From assembly GCA_963745755.1 (NCBI GenBank), contig CAVUYP010000001.1, forward strand, positions 62,001 through 126,000: a stretch of 64,000 nucleotides of DNA. Direction: 5' to 3'. Under the pieces are notes generated by a model. It did no database searches, was not told where the DNA came from, and worked only from the letters and a program-made list of their open reading frames with translations. Within the stretch, counting starts at the first letter, position 1. Every line of letters starts with the position of its first letter. Positions 43,845 to 54,522 of this stretch are shown here, piece by piece. This DNA comes from RHKX01 sp963745755. GTDB lineage: Bacteria; Actinomycetota; Thermoleophilia; Solirubrobacterales; 70-9. Made by a program: the position numbers and the translations under genes.

Positions 43845-46800
43845 ATGACCGAACTGCCCAAACAGTATCAACACGCCGAAACGGAGAAGCGATGGTATCG
43901 CTTCTGGGAAGACGGCGGCTATTTTCATAGCGAGCCGGATCCGCAGCGCAAGCCGTATACGATCGTCATTCCGCCGCCGAACGTCACCGGCGCCTTGCAC
44001 CTGGGGCATGCGCTGAACAACACGCTGCAGGACATCCTGATCCGCTTCAAGCGAATGCAGGGCTTCAACGCCTTGTGGATGCCCGGCACGGACCATGCGG
44101 GCATCGCCACGCAGGCGGTCGTCGAACGGCGGTTGCTGCAGGAAGAAAAGAAGACCCGTCACGACCTGGGCCGCGAGAAGCTGGTCGAGCGGATCTGGCA
44201 GTGGAAGGACGAGTACGAGAAGCGCATCCTCGGCCAGCTCAAGCAGATGGGCTGCAGTTGCGACTGGCAGCGCACCCGGTTCACGCTGGACGACGTCTGC
44301 GCCCGCGCCGTGCGGCATACGTTTTTCAAGCTGTTCCAGGAGCGGCTGATCTACCGCGGCAAGCGGCTGGTCAACTGGGATACGTACCTGCAAACGGCCG
44401 TCAGCGACGACGAGGTGTTTCACGAGGAGGTCAAAGGGCACTTCTGGCACTTCAGGTATCCGGTGATCGATCCGCAGCCGGGCGAGCCTTCGCACGTGAC
44501 GATCGCCACCACGCGCCCCGAGACGATGCTGGGCGATACGGCCGTGGCCGTCCATCCCGATCCGGCCGCAGCGCTGGACCAGGTCGAAGCGGAGCTGCGG
44601 CAAAAGCTCGCCGCCGCCAACGACAAGGAACGACCGGAGATTCAGGCCCAGCTCGACGCGTTGGCCGAGCGCCGCCAGACGATGCTGCCGACGCTGGTCA
44701 AGCTGCGCGACATGGCCCTGGCCGGGCGCAAGTTGATGCTGCCGCTGTTGAACCGCGAGATTCCGCTGGTGGCCGACGCATGGGCCAAGCCCGAATTGGG
44801 CAGCGGCTGCGTGAAGATCACGCCGGCCCACGACCCGAACGACTACGACGTCGGCAAGCGTGCAGAGCCTGCCGATGATCAATATCCTCAACCCCGACGG
44901 CACGCTGAACGAAACGCGGGCTGCTACGAGGGGCTGCCGATCCCCAAGGCCCGCGAGCGCGTCGTCGCCGACATGGAAGCCGCAGGGCTGCTGGTCGAAG
45001 TCGAAGATCGCGAGATCGACCTGGCCCACTCCGACCGCTCGAAGACGCCCATCGAGCCGTACCTGGCCGACCAGTGGTTCGTGAAGATGGACCAGCTTGG
45101 CCCAGTCGGCGATGGACGCCGTGAGCGACGGCCGCGTGAAGATCTTCCCCTCGCGCTATACGCAAGGGTTATCTCGACTGGCTCGGCGAAAAGCGCGATT
45201 GGCCCGTCAGCCGGCAACTGTGGTGGGGCCACCAAATCCCGATCTGGTACGCGTCGCGACCGCCAGCGAGGCCGATCTAGAACGAAAGCCTTTGCCGGCC
45301 GTCGAGCGACGTCGTCTGGCAGCGAGACGAACGAGCACGGATCAAGTGGCTCGATCTGCGCGCTACAGGAGGCACGAGTCTGCGCCGAGGACGCCGATCC
45401 CCGGCCATCGAACGCTCGGTTCGCGAGGCAGACGTGCTCGACACCTGGTTCAGTTCTGCCCTCTGGCCGCATTCCACGCTCGGCTGGCCGGAGCCGACGC
45501 CGGAGCTGAAGTACTACTACCCGACCAGCGTGCTTGATCACCAGCCGCGACATCATCACGCTCTGGGTCGCGCGGATGGTGCTGGCCGGGCTGCACAACA
45601 TCGGCGACGTGCCGTTCCGCGAGGTCTTCATCCATCCGAAGATTCTGGACGGCTACGGCGAGGGGATGTCGAAATCGAAAGGCAACGGCGTCGACCCGCT
45701 CGACGTGATCGAAAAGTTCGGCGCCGATGCGCTGCGGTTCGGGCTGGCCTATCTGACGACCGAAACGCAGGACGTGCGGATGCCGGTCGAGTTCGAATGC
45801 CCGCACTGCCACAAGCTGATCGAGCAGACGAAGAAGAACCGCATGCTGCCGCGTGTCAAGTGCACGCAGTGCGGCAAGGAGTTTTCGACGCAATGGGCCG
45901 AGAAGCCCGAAGACCGAGCGTTGCCGCGCGGCGCCGTGGTCAGCGAGCGATTCGAACTGGCCCGGAACTTCTGCAACAAGCTCTGGAACGCGGCCCGGTT
46001 CGCCCTGATGAACCTGGAAGGCTACACGCCGGCGCCGGTGGCGGACGAGGAACTGGCCGTCGAAGACCGCTGGATCCTGAGCCGGCTGGCGACCGTCACC
46101 GACGAAGTCACCGAGGCGCTTGACAAGCTACCGCTATCGCCGACGCCGCGCGGCAGCTCTACGAGTTCGCCTGGGACGAGTTCTGCAGCTTCTACGTCGA
46201 GATGGTCGAAGAATCGGCTGCAGGACGCCGGCCAGCGCGGTGGCCCAACGAGTGCTGGCCCACACGCTCGACGCACTGCTGCGGCTGCTGCACCCGATGA
46301 TGCCGTTCATTACCGAGGAGATCTGGCAATTGCTTGCCGAGATGGCGCCGCGCGCGGCTTGACGGCGCCGGCCCCGGCCGCAGCAAGCGTCATGGTCGCC
46401 GACTGGCCGCAGGTGGAAAGCCATCGCCAGGACGCCGAGATCGAGGCCCGCTTCGCTCGCTTTCAGGAAACGCTGCGAGGTTTGCGGGACGTTCGCAGCT
46501 CGGCAGAATATCCCCCCCAAGACGCCGATCAGGTTTTCGGCCCGCTGCGATCAGGATGTGGCAAAACTGCTCGAACCGATGGAGTCCTACTTCGCTTCGA
46601 TGGCCAACGCACAGGCCGTCCAGTGGGGGCCTCAGGCGGCGCCGCCCGCCACTCATGCGCAGATGAGCCTCAAAGATCTCGAATTGTTCGTCGATCTCGA
46701 AGGCCTGATCGACTTGGAGGCCGAGATGGCCCGGCTGGAAAAGGAACGCAATCGCTTGCAAGGCTTGATTGCCGGCAAGGAAAAGAAATTGTCCAACGCC

Positions 46801-46926
46801 AATTTCGTCGCCCGGGCGCCGGCCGAAGTCGTGGAGAATGAGCGAGCGGCCCTGACTGAAGTGCAGGCCCAATTGGCGTCGCTTGAACGCTCGCTCACCG
46901 AATTGCGTAGGCGTAAACCGTCGTAA
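43845..46926 (+). CDS. valS: Valyl-tRNA synthetase with zinc-ribbon insertion (frameshifted)
   Basis: This class I synthetase charges tRNA-Val. The N-terminus reads TELPKQYQHAETEKRWYRFW and the HIGH motif appears as HLGHAL in NVTGALHLGHALNN. The editing domain has ATTRPETMLGDTAVAVHPD and GSGCVKITPAHDPNDYDVG. The KMSKS motif is GEGMSKSKGNGVDPLD. Directly after TETQDVRMPVEF the protein carries CPHCHKL and CTQCGKE, two CxxC pairs forming a zinc ribbon before the conserved NKLWNAARFALMN helix. The C-terminus is the usual coiled-coil arm (IDLEAEMARLEKERNRLQGL to SLERSLTELRRRKPS). About 1030 residues. Heavily split between 44865 and 45540, and again between 46130 and 46545. It follows cimA by 73 bases. 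Confidence 0.93.
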
Positions 46927-47205
46927 CGTGCGGCGCCGTGCGCTTTTGCCTGCGACCGCAAAGATAAACTGGGCGAACCTGCGCGGGCAGTTGCTCTTTT
47001 TTTCTAACCTCTAGCCCCTCGGGCTTCGGGCCACTTATAATCGAACTTACCGGGGGAAGCAGGAAGCATGCTTGGCTGGTCGGGCCAGGGCGGGCGCTGG
47101 CTTGCAAGCCGGAGGCGTATGCCACGGCAAGCGAGTTGATGGTTGACGGCAAGTTTCCTTTGCTCCTCGGAATGAGTTCCAGATTGTTCGTCTAAGGGTT
47201 CGTCT

Positions 47206-47611
47206 ATGCCCGTGCAGATGGAGTTGTCGCGGATCATCATCAGCGAGATCAACGATCAGCAGGTGATCTATCTGCAAGGAGGTCGACGGAGACCGGACCT
47301 TCCCGATTCTGATCGGCATTTTCGAGGCCACCAGCATCGATCGCCGCGTCAAGGGGCTGCATTCGCCGCGGCCGCTGACGCACGACCTGCTGGTCAGCGT
47401 CGTCGAGAACCTCGGCGGCGAGTTCCAAAGCGTGGTGATCAACGAGTTGAAAGAGCACACCTACTTCGCCCGGCTGCGCATCAAGCACGAAGGCGAGTTG
47501 ATCGAGATCGACGCCCGTCCCTCCGACGCAATCGCCGTCGCCGTGACCTGCGATCCGCCGCTGCCGATCTACGTTTCCGAAGAAGTGCTCAACGACGTGT
47601 TGGGGGACTGA
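47206..47611 (+). CDS. Bifunctional nuclease (BFN/DUF151) family protein (one frameshift)
   Basis: The ATG at 47206 begins PVQMELSRIIISEINDQQVI. After a shift near 47283 it continues FPILIGIFEATSIDRRVKGL, RPLTHDLLVSVVENLGGEFQ, VVINELKEHTYFARLRIKHE and IDARPSDAIAVAVTCDPPLP. The conserved ARPSDAIALA-type string and the HDLL segment are the marks of DUF151, whose plant member BFN cuts RNA and DNA. Length about 134 residues is typical. It is probably cytoplasmic. It stands between valS and a DUF4058 gene; the 279 bases before it hold only an unremarkable T-run near 47000. Confidence 0.9.
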
Positions 47612-47625
47612 CGCAGCCGTCCCCC

Positions 47626-47829
47626 CTACTGCCTGGCGTACATGATATCGCTGCGCAGCACGTATTTGCGGCCTGCAATGACCGGCTCGCCGCAATGTGG
47701 CAGCGAGTGCAGGAAGAACAGCGCCATCCCCTGCTCGGGCACGACTTTGTCGAAGTCGAACGCCGTGGCGCCGCCTTCGAATCCGTCGTTCAGGCGTGCG
47801 ATAGCACGTCCTTGCCAATCAGGATAAGA
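47626..47829 (-). pseudogene. C-terminal remnant of a 2-oxoglutarate/Fe(II) dioxygenase
   Basis: On the minus strand, ARLNDGFEGGATAFDFDKVV, PEQGMALFFLHSLPHCGEPV and AGRKYVLRSDIMYARQ match the C-terminal strands of prolyl-4-hydroxylase-type enzymes: the second metal His in LPHCGEPV and the 2-oxoglutarate-binding basic residue in GRKYVLRSD. The first half, which would hold the HxD motif, is missing; the frame runs straight into the start of the DUF4058 gene on the other strand. It is therefore a fragment, either a decayed gene or one truncated by a rearrangement next to DUF4058. The stop is at 47626-47628. Confidence 0.65.
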
Positions 47830-47872
47830 TCTTAATGGGGGAGCTGTTTTCCTATGCACGCAGGTAAAAGTC

Positions 47873-48661
47873 ATGGCGAGTCCCTTTCCCGGCATGGATC
47901 CCTATCTGGAGAATCCGGCGTTCTGGCCTGATTTTCATGCCGAATTCATAGGTTGCCTGCGGAAGACTCTGAATGACCGGCTCCCCGGCAACTACGATGC
48001 CCGGATCGGCGAACGGGTGACGTTGATCGAATCGGTGGAGATTCCGGCGAAGGCGATCATTCCGGACGTGGCCGTAGTTCGGCAGGAATCCGCACGTCGC
48101 GGTGCGCCGCAAGCTGCTTCCGGCGGCGCGGCGACCGCACTGACGCTGGAACCAGTGACGCTGCCGCTCGCTTTTCCGGCGGAAGCTGTGGAACCCTACA
48201 TCGAGATTCACTTCATGCCCGATCGCGCGTTAGTGGCGGTGCTAGAGCTATTGTCGCCGACGAACAAATCGGGTGAGGGGCGGAGCAGCTACCTGGTCAA
48301 GCGGAAAGCGATCTTGTCCCAAGACGTCCATTTGATCGAACTCGATTTGCTCCTCGGCGGCCGGCGGCTCCCGCTGGGAAAACGGCTGCCGCCGGGTGAC
48401 TATTTCGCCTTCGTGGCGCACAGCCAGCGGCGGTTCAATTGCGACGTTTACGCCTGGACCCTGCGTCAGCCGCTGCCGCTGTTGCCGATTCCGCTCAAGG
48501 CGTCCGACCCCGATTTGCCCATCAACCTGGCCGAAGTATTTGCACAGGCCTACGATCGCGGCCGCTACGAGCGTTGCCTGCGATATGCCGAGCCCCCGAC
48601 GGCGCCATTGGTTGATGCCGATCGCAAATGGGCGATCGAAGTGGCCCAGCGCAAGCGGTAA
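47873..48661 (+). CDS. DUF4058 family protein
   Basis: This is an intact 262-residue protein. ASPFPGMDPYLENPAFWPDF is the signature opening of DUF4058, followed by FHAEFIGCLRKTLNDRLPGN, AKAIIPDVAVVRQES, VEPYIEIHFMPDRALVAVLE, LLSPTNKSGEGRSSYLVKRK and ILSQDVHLIELDLLLGGRRL. The IPDVAV and LVAVLELLSPTNK...YLVKRK strings resemble the PD-(D/E)XK nuclease core of Uma2-like proteins (acidic residue, then E, then K). Known mainly from cyanobacteria and planctomycetes, with no proven function. It stands next to the dioxygenase remnant and 295 bases ahead of ileS; that spacer holds no recognised feature. Confidence 0.88.
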   Translation: MASPFPGMDPYLENPAFWPDFHAEFIGCLRKTLNDRLPGNYDARIGERVTLIESVEIPAKAIIPDVAVVRQESARRGAPQAASGGAATALTLEPVTLPLAFPAEAVEPYIEIHFMPDRALVAVLELLSPTNKSGEGRSSYLVKRKAILSQDVHLIELDLLLGGRRLPLGKRLPPGDYFAFVAHSQRRFNCDVYAWTLRQPLPLLPIPLKASDPDLPINLAEVFAQAYDRGRYERCLRYAEPPTAPLVDADRKWAIEVAQRKR

Positions 48662-48955
48662 CCCTTCTGCCATACCGCCAGCTCCGCCCCTGCCCGAACC
48701 TGCTTGCGCTGGCGCCTGTCTTTCGGAGTGGCGGAACTTGTGTCAGACGGCAAGTCGCCGATGACCAGCCCTATGGCTCGTCTCCGCCGGGCGAAAGCAA
48801 CCGCGACTTGCAACTTCCGCCGGCCAATCCCGTTCGGCCGCCGGCATGACGCCTGCTGCCGCCCGCCCCGCCGCGGCCTTGGCAATTGAAAATCTGGCCC
48901 CCGTCCGGTCTACTTTGGGTTTTGACTTTTCGCACCGCCCGTTGCGCCGTAGCCC

Positions 48956-51900
48956 ATGTTCCGTCCTGCCGAATCGAATCCCCGCTTTCCGACGCTGGAA
49001 ACCGAAACCATCCGCCTCTGGAAAGAGCGGGAGATCTACGAAAAGTCGCTGGCCCGCCGCGAAGGCGCCCCGCCATTCGTCTTCTACGAAGGCCCGCCCA
49101 CGGCCAACGGCATGCCCCACCCCGGCCACTGCCTGACCCGGGCGATCAAGGACCTGTTTCCCCGCTACCGCACCATGCGCGGCTACCGCTGCGAGCGCAA
49201 GGCCGGCTGGGACACGCACGGCCTGCCGGTCGAGGTCGAGGTCTGCAAGGAGCTGGGCATCCACTCCAAGGAAGAGATCGAAGCCTACGGCGTCGAGCCG
49301 TTCATCCACAAGTGCCAGCAAAGCGTCTGGCGCTACATGCAGGAGTGGGAGCGGCTGACCGAGCGGCTCGGCTTCTGGATCCACCTGGACGAGGCCTACG
49401 TCACCTACCACCAGAGCTACGTCGAGAGCGTCTGGTGGTCGCTGAAGAACCTGTTCGACCGCGGCCTGCTGTACCAGGGCCACAAGATCGTCTGGTGGTG
49501 GGCCCAAGGCGGCACGGCGCTCTCGCGCCGGCGAAGTGGGCCAGGGCTACCGCGAAGTGGCCGACCCGAGCGTGTACGTGCGGTTTCCGTTGTTGCGATG
49601 AGCAGGCGACGGCAGGCCTGACGAACGTCGCTGTTGGTCTGGACGACCACGCCCTGGACGCTGCCGAGCAACCAGTTCGCCGCGGTGCATCCCGATCTGG
49701 AGTACGTCCATCGTTGACGACCGACAAGATCGAGCGACCGGCAAGAGCCTGATCGTGGCCAGTCGCACTGGTCGAGAACGATCGCCGACAAGGCGCAAGC
49801 GACGAGTTGCACGTCGAATCGAAGCACTGCGACTCAAGGCGAACGACTTGATCGGCTATGCGATATCATGCCGCCGTTCGATTGCTACTGAACGCAGGAT
49901 CACTCGACGATGCTCGTCTCGGTACGACGAATGAGCAAGGTTACGCAGCTGAACGCGGAGTGCGTGCGAGCAGCAGTCGCACTGGCGAGATGTCGTGTCG
50001 CGGCCGATTTCGTCACCACCGACAGCGGAACGGGCGTCGTGCATCAGGCGCCGGCCTTCGGCGAAGTCGACTACGACGTGCTGCTCGACGCGAGCAACGC
50101 ATCGCGTTCGTCGCCACGGCGAAGGCCCCGAGCTGATCAACGCCGTCGCCCCCGACGGCAAGTTCACCGCCGAAGGCCCCGAGTATTCCGCGGCCGCTGG
50201 GTCAAGGATTGCGACAAGGACATCATCCGCGACCTGCAAAGCACGCGGGCTGCTCTTCCACCAGGAACAGTACCTGCACGACTATCCGTTCTGCTGGCGG
50301 GCCGAAGAGGATCCGCTGATCCAGTATCCGCGCAAGAGCTGGTTCATCCGCACCACCGCGTTCAAGGACGAGATGCTGGCCAACAACGACCAGATCAACT
50401 GGCTGCCCGAGCACATCCGCGACGGCCGGTTCGGCAACTTCCTGGAGACCAACGTCGACTGGGCCCTGTCGCGCGAACGCTACTGGGGCACGCCGCTGCC
50501 GATCTGGGTCTGCGAAGAGACCGGCTAGATGGAAGCGGTCGGCCAGCTACGACGAGCTGCTGGCCAAGCCGGGCGTCGACGGCACCGAGGTCTGGGAAGC
50601 GGCCAAGCAGAAGAATCCCGAGCTGCCCGACGACCTGAGGGTCCACAAGCCGTACATCGACGCGATCACCTACGATTCGCCGTTCGCCAAGGGCGAGCGG
50701 ATGCGGCGCGTGACCGAGGTGATCGACTGCTGGTACGACTCCGGCGCGATGCCGTTCGCCCAATGGGGCTATCCGCCACCAGGGCCGCGAGCGAAGTTCG
50801 ACGCGCAGTTCCCCGCCGACTTCATCAGCGAGGCCATCGACCAGACCCGCGGCTGGTTCTACAGCCAGCTGGCGATCAGCACGCTGCTGTTCGGCGAGAG
50901 ACGCCGATCGGAGACGGCCGAGGCGACGGGCAACGCCGAAGTCGCAGCTCCAGACAGTCCGCCATCTCCGGACAGCACCGCGCATTCCTATCCGCATCCG
51001 TTCCGCAACTGCATCGTGCTGGGCCTGATGCTGGGCGAAGACGGGCAGAAGATGTCGAAGAGCAAGCGGAACTACCGCGAGCCGAACGAGATCTTCGACC
51101 GCTACGGGGCCGACGCCCTGCGGTGGTACTTCTTCGCCAACCAGCCGCCGTGGACCTCGATCCGCTACAGCGAACAGGCGATCAAGGACAGCATCCCCGA
51201 GTTCCTGCTGCGGCTGTGGAACGTCTACAGCTTCTTCGTGATCTACGCCAACATCGACGGGTTCGATCCGGCGCGCAGCTCGCTCGACGGGCGACGGTCG
51301 GCCAGCTCGACGCCGGCCGTGCTGGCGCCGCGGCAAAGGCTATCGGCCGCTGGCGGAGCGCAGCGAGCTCGACCGCTGGATGCTCAGCGAACTGCAACCG
51401 CACGGCCGCGGCGGTCGTCGAGCGGATGGACGCCTACGACAACTTCGCCGCCTGCGAGCAGATCACCGAGTTCGTCGACGCGCTTGAGCAACTGGTACGT
51501 CCGCCGCAGCCGCGACCGCTTCTGGAGCCGGCGACAAGCAGTCGCCCGACAAGCTCGACGCCTACTGGACGCTCTACGAGTGCCTGCTGACGACGGCCAA
51601 GCTGATCGCCCCGTTCGTGCCGTTTCTGGCCGAGGCGATGTGGCAGAACCTGGCAGTCGCGCGTGTTCGGCGAGTCGGGCGCTCGAAAGCGTGCACCTGT
51701 GCGACTATCCCGACCGGCGATCCGGCGGTGATCGACGAAGCGCTGTCCGAGCGGATGAACCTGGTCCGCGAGATCGTCTTCGCTCGGCCGCAGCGCCCGG
51801 ATGACGGCCAAGCTGAAGGTGCGGCAGCCGCTGGCCAAGGTCGAAGTGGTGCTGGCCGACGACACGCATCAGAGCTGGCTCGAAGAGCACGCCGGCCTGA

Positions 51901-52497
51901 TCCGCGAAGAGCTGAACGTCAAGCGGTCGAGTTCACCGCCGCGGCCGAGCAGTACATCACCTACACGGTGCTGCCCGACTTGAAGCGGCTCGGCCCGCGG
52001 CTCGGCAAGCAGATGCCGGCGCGTCAAGAAGGCTCTGGCCGCGGCCGACGGCGGCGCAGCTGCTGGCCGAGCTGGAGTCGGCCGGCAAGTTACGCTCGAA
52101 CTGCCCGACGGCCCGGTGAGCTCGACTCCGACGACATTCAGGTCCGCCTGCAGGCCAAGGAAGGCTGGGCCGCCGCCCAGGGCGTTGGCCGTCGTCGTGC
52201 TGCTCGACCGAACTGACCGACGAGCTGATCGCCGAAGGCCTCGCCCGCGAGTTGACGCACGCCATCCAGACGCGCCGCAAGGAGATCGACTGCGAGTACA
52301 CCGATCGGATCGCCGTCGGCATCGTGACCGATTCGGCCGAGTTGCAAAAAGCGGCGGAACAGTTCGGCGATTACATCAAGGCCGAAACGCTGACAGTCGA
52401 TTTGAAGCTCGAGCCGATCGCCGGCGCCGAAGCAGTCGAGATGGAGCTGGCCGGGCATAAACTGTCGCTCTACGTTCAAGTCGTGCCTGCCCGATGA
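48956..52497 (+). CDS. ileS: Isoleucyl-tRNA synthetase (heavily frameshifted)
   Basis: This enzyme charges tRNA-Ile. The N-terminus is FRPAESNPRFPTLETETIRL. The HIGH motif appears as HPGHC within YEGPPTANGMPHPGHCLTRA, then KAGWDTHGLPVEVEVCKELG, the IleRS-type GLPVE string. The editing region gives GTGVVHQAPAFGEVDYDVL. Further on are CFWRAEEDPLIQYPRKSWFI-like text, NVDWALSRERYWGTPLPIWV, VIDCWYDSGAMPFAQWGYPP and QKMSKSKRNYREPNEIFDRY (KMSKS). The C-terminus is typical of the eukaryote-like IleRS type (EGLARELTHAIQTRRKEIDC). About 1170 residues. Around twenty errors, the worst at 49510-50000. A TAG at 50526-50528 is in frame but is best read as another error. The stop overlaps purN (ATGA). Confidence 0.92.
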
Positions 52498-53166
52498 ACG
52501 AAACGACGAACACGCCGGAGCGAGAGTTTCCGCCTCGCTCCCCCTTGAAGCTGTGCGTCCTGATTTCGGGCGGCGGCACGACGCTGCGCAACTTGCTGGC
52601 GAAGGTCGACGACCGACGAACTCGACGCCCGGGTTGAGCTGGTCATCGCCAGCAATCCGAAAGCCCGCGGGCTGGAGTACGCCCGCGAGGCAGGCATTCC
52701 CACCGAGACTTTGGAGCAAAAGCAGTTCAGCTCGCTCGAGGCCTACAGCCAGGCCGTGTTCGACGCCTGCCGCGCGTCGCAGTGCGATATTGTCGTGATG
52801 GCCGGATTTTTGAAATTCGTCATCATCCCCGCCGATTTCGAATGGCGCGTGGTGAACATCCATCCGGGTTTGATCCCTGCATTTTGCGGTCTCGGCTTTT
52901 ACGGCCATCACGTTCACCAGGCGGTGCTCGACTACGGCGCCAAGCTGAGCGGCTGCACGGTCCACTTCGTGGATAACCAGTACGACCACGGTCCGATCAT
53001 CCTGCAGCGGGCCGTGCCGGTGCAGGACGACGATACGGCCAACTCGCTCGCAGCCCGCGTCTTCGAAGCTGAATGCGAAGCCTATCCCGACGCATTGCGG
53101 CTGATCGGCGCCGGCCGCATCGCCGTTGCCGGGCGGAAGGTCATGGTTCGCACCGCCGCGAAGTAG
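52494..53166 (+). CDS. purN: Phosphoribosylglycinamide formyltransferase (one frameshift)
   Basis: GAR transformylase transfers a formyl group from 10-formyl-tetrahydrofolate in the third step of purine synthesis. The ATG overlaps the ileS stop (ATGA). The N-terminus leads to LKLCVLISGGGTTLRNLLAK, the phosphate loop. After a shift near 52610, ARVELVIASNPKARGLEYAR, DIVVMAGFLKFVIIPADFEW, and VVNIHPGLIPAFCGLGFYGH carry the catalytic Asn and His (NIHP). CTVHFVDNQYDHGPIILQ supplies the catalytic Asp. Length about 223 residues is normal. The site GLGFYGHHVHQAVLDYGAKL is as in bacterial PurN. Coupling to ileS looks incidental rather than functional. Confidence 0.93.
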
Positions 53167-53270
53167 TCGAATCCCTTGTAGTGCGAGCGTCGCCGCGTGC
53201 CCTTCTCTGCTTCTGCGGCTTTGTGCTTCGGTTCTTCGTTCGTCGGCTCCGCGTCACTCTACTGCCTGCT

Positions 53271-53386
53271 TTGTTTCCTTCGTTTCCTTCTGTTCAAAAA
53301 CGCAGCGGCACAGACCTTGACGTTTTCGCAGAGCGTGACCAGAGAGGAACAGAAGGCAACAAAAGAAACGAAGGAAACGAAGGAGT
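53271..53386. repeat. Inverted repeat of GAAACGAAGG units
   Basis: TTTGTTTCCTTCGTTTCCTT with CTGTTC (53271-53296) faces GAACAGAAGG...AAACGAAGGAAACGAAGG (53348-53385). The first ten pairs are perfect and the rest consist of slipping copies of a nine-base unit, with a loop of about 50 bases. It sits in the 360-base gap between purN and the Uma2-like gene; nothing else is recognised there. Confidence 0.7.
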
Positions 53387-53530
53387 AGAAGGCGTCGAAC
53401 GCGTGCGTCTGGCTCGCCTCCGGCCACAAACGCGAGAATGCGTGTGAAATTAGCTTCGGTTTGGCGAGTGCGGTAGAATATTGGTGGCGATAAGCCGCGG
53501 CGGCAAAATCGTTTTGGCGAGATCAAGCAC

Positions 53531-54472
53531 ATGAGCATTTCCACCACCCCTGCCTTCGGCGAACTGGTTTTCGATGGGTTCCGCGTCCCGGCCGGGGTGT
53601 TTGACTTCGACAACTTCAATGAGTGGATTCATGCCGACGGTTTTCCAGAAAAAATCGACGTTTGCTATATCAAGGGATACGTCCAGATCGACATGGATCC
53701 CGAAGTCGTCAAAGCGAACGCGCGGTACAACGGCGACGTATATGGCGAACTTCACGATCAACAATTGCAGCGACGGCTCAGCCAGATCATTACGCCGCTA
53801 ACCGGCGAGTTGGTGTTCAACGAGTTCAGCGTGCCGGCGGAGGTCTTCGATTTCGAAAAGTTTCTGGAGTGGGTGAACAGCGACGAGTTCCCGAAGAATG
53901 TCCGGGTCACCTATAGCGACGGCCACATCGAGATCGAAATGAGCCCGGAAGAAATCGAGACGCACAATAAGTTGAAAGGCGCGGTACACGCCTCGTTGTG
54001 GCATTGGAATAGCGAACGCCAACTCGGCGAGGTGTTGGAAGACGGCGCCCGGCTGGTCCATCCGGAGACGAATTTTTCCGCTGAGCCGGACTTGATGTTT
54101 TGCAGTTGGGCTGTCACCGGGTCGGGCCGCGTGCGGTACGCCGAGCAAGTCGAAGGGGGCAACCGCTTCGTCGCAGTCGTCGGTTCGCCCGATCTGGTGG
54201 TCGAAGTCGTCAGCCGCAGTTCGGTGCGCAAAGACGGCGTGTTGTTAAGAGAGCAATATTTTCAAGCAGGCATCCAGGAATACTGGCAGATTGACGGCCG
54301 AGGCGAGACGATCGACTTTCAACTCTTGGTCCGCGGCGAGCATGAGTTTCAGCCAGTCGCGGCGGATGACGACGGCTATCGGCGGTCGGAAGTGCTTGGC
54401 GGCAGTTTTTTGTTGACGCGTTCGCTGAATCGAGCCGGCCGGTTTGACTATCGGTTGACCGGTCGCGATTGA
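53531..54472 (+). CDS. Uma2-like protein with duplicated N-terminal module
   Basis: This is an intact 313-residue protein. Residues from about 8 read FGELVFDGFRVPAGVFDFDN, EWIHADGFPEKIDVCYIKGY and VQIDMDPEVVKANARYNG; from about 92 the chain repeats this as LTGELVFNEFSVPAEVFDFE, EWVNSDEFPKNVRVTYSDGH and IEIEMSPEEIETHNKLKG. The remainder is one nuclease-fold body: GARLVHPETNFSAEPDLMFC, GSPDLVVEVVSRSSVRKDGV, LLREQYFQAGIQEYWQIDGR. It carries the acidic residue of EPDLMF, the VEVVS strand and the following Lys typical of PD-(D/E)XK/Uma2 proteins. The first module copy has no body of its own, so it looks like an incomplete tandem duplication. Function of the family is unknown. Confidence 0.8.
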   Translation: MSISTTPAFGELVFDGFRVPAGVFDFDNFNEWIHADGFPEKIDVCYIKGYVQIDMDPEVVKANARYNGDVYGELHDQQLQRRLSQIITPLTGELVFNEFSVPAEVFDFEKFLEWVNSDEFPKNVRVTYSDGHIEIEMSPEEIETHNKLKGAVHASLWHWNSERQLGEVLEDGARLVHPETNFSAEPDLMFCSWAVTGSGRVRYAEQVEGGNRFVAVVGSPDLVVEVVSRSSVRKDGVLLREQYFQAGIQEYWQIDGRGETIDFQLLVRGEHEFQPVAADDDGYRRSEVLGGSFLLTRSLNRAGRFDYRLTGRD

Positions 54473-54522
54473 TTCTTGCTGGTCGTTGCCGCGGTAAGGA
54501 GAAGCCACGACTCGAAACGCGG

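Noticed and set aside
43704..45029. A 441-codon minus-strand frame opposite valS
   Set aside because: It is a shadow frame: His/Gln/Arg-rich, no motifs, while the plus strand has HIGH, the editing domain and the zinc ribbon in order.
46995..47015. T-run after valS as an intrinsic terminator
   Set aside because: Seven T follow GTTGCTC, but I could not find a stable stem directly before them.
50519..50534. In-frame TAG inside ileS (after the CEETG segment)
   Set aside because: It looked like possible stop-codon recoding, but single-base errors surround it, including an extra base a few codons later. A miscalled base explains it better than recoding in an essential gene.
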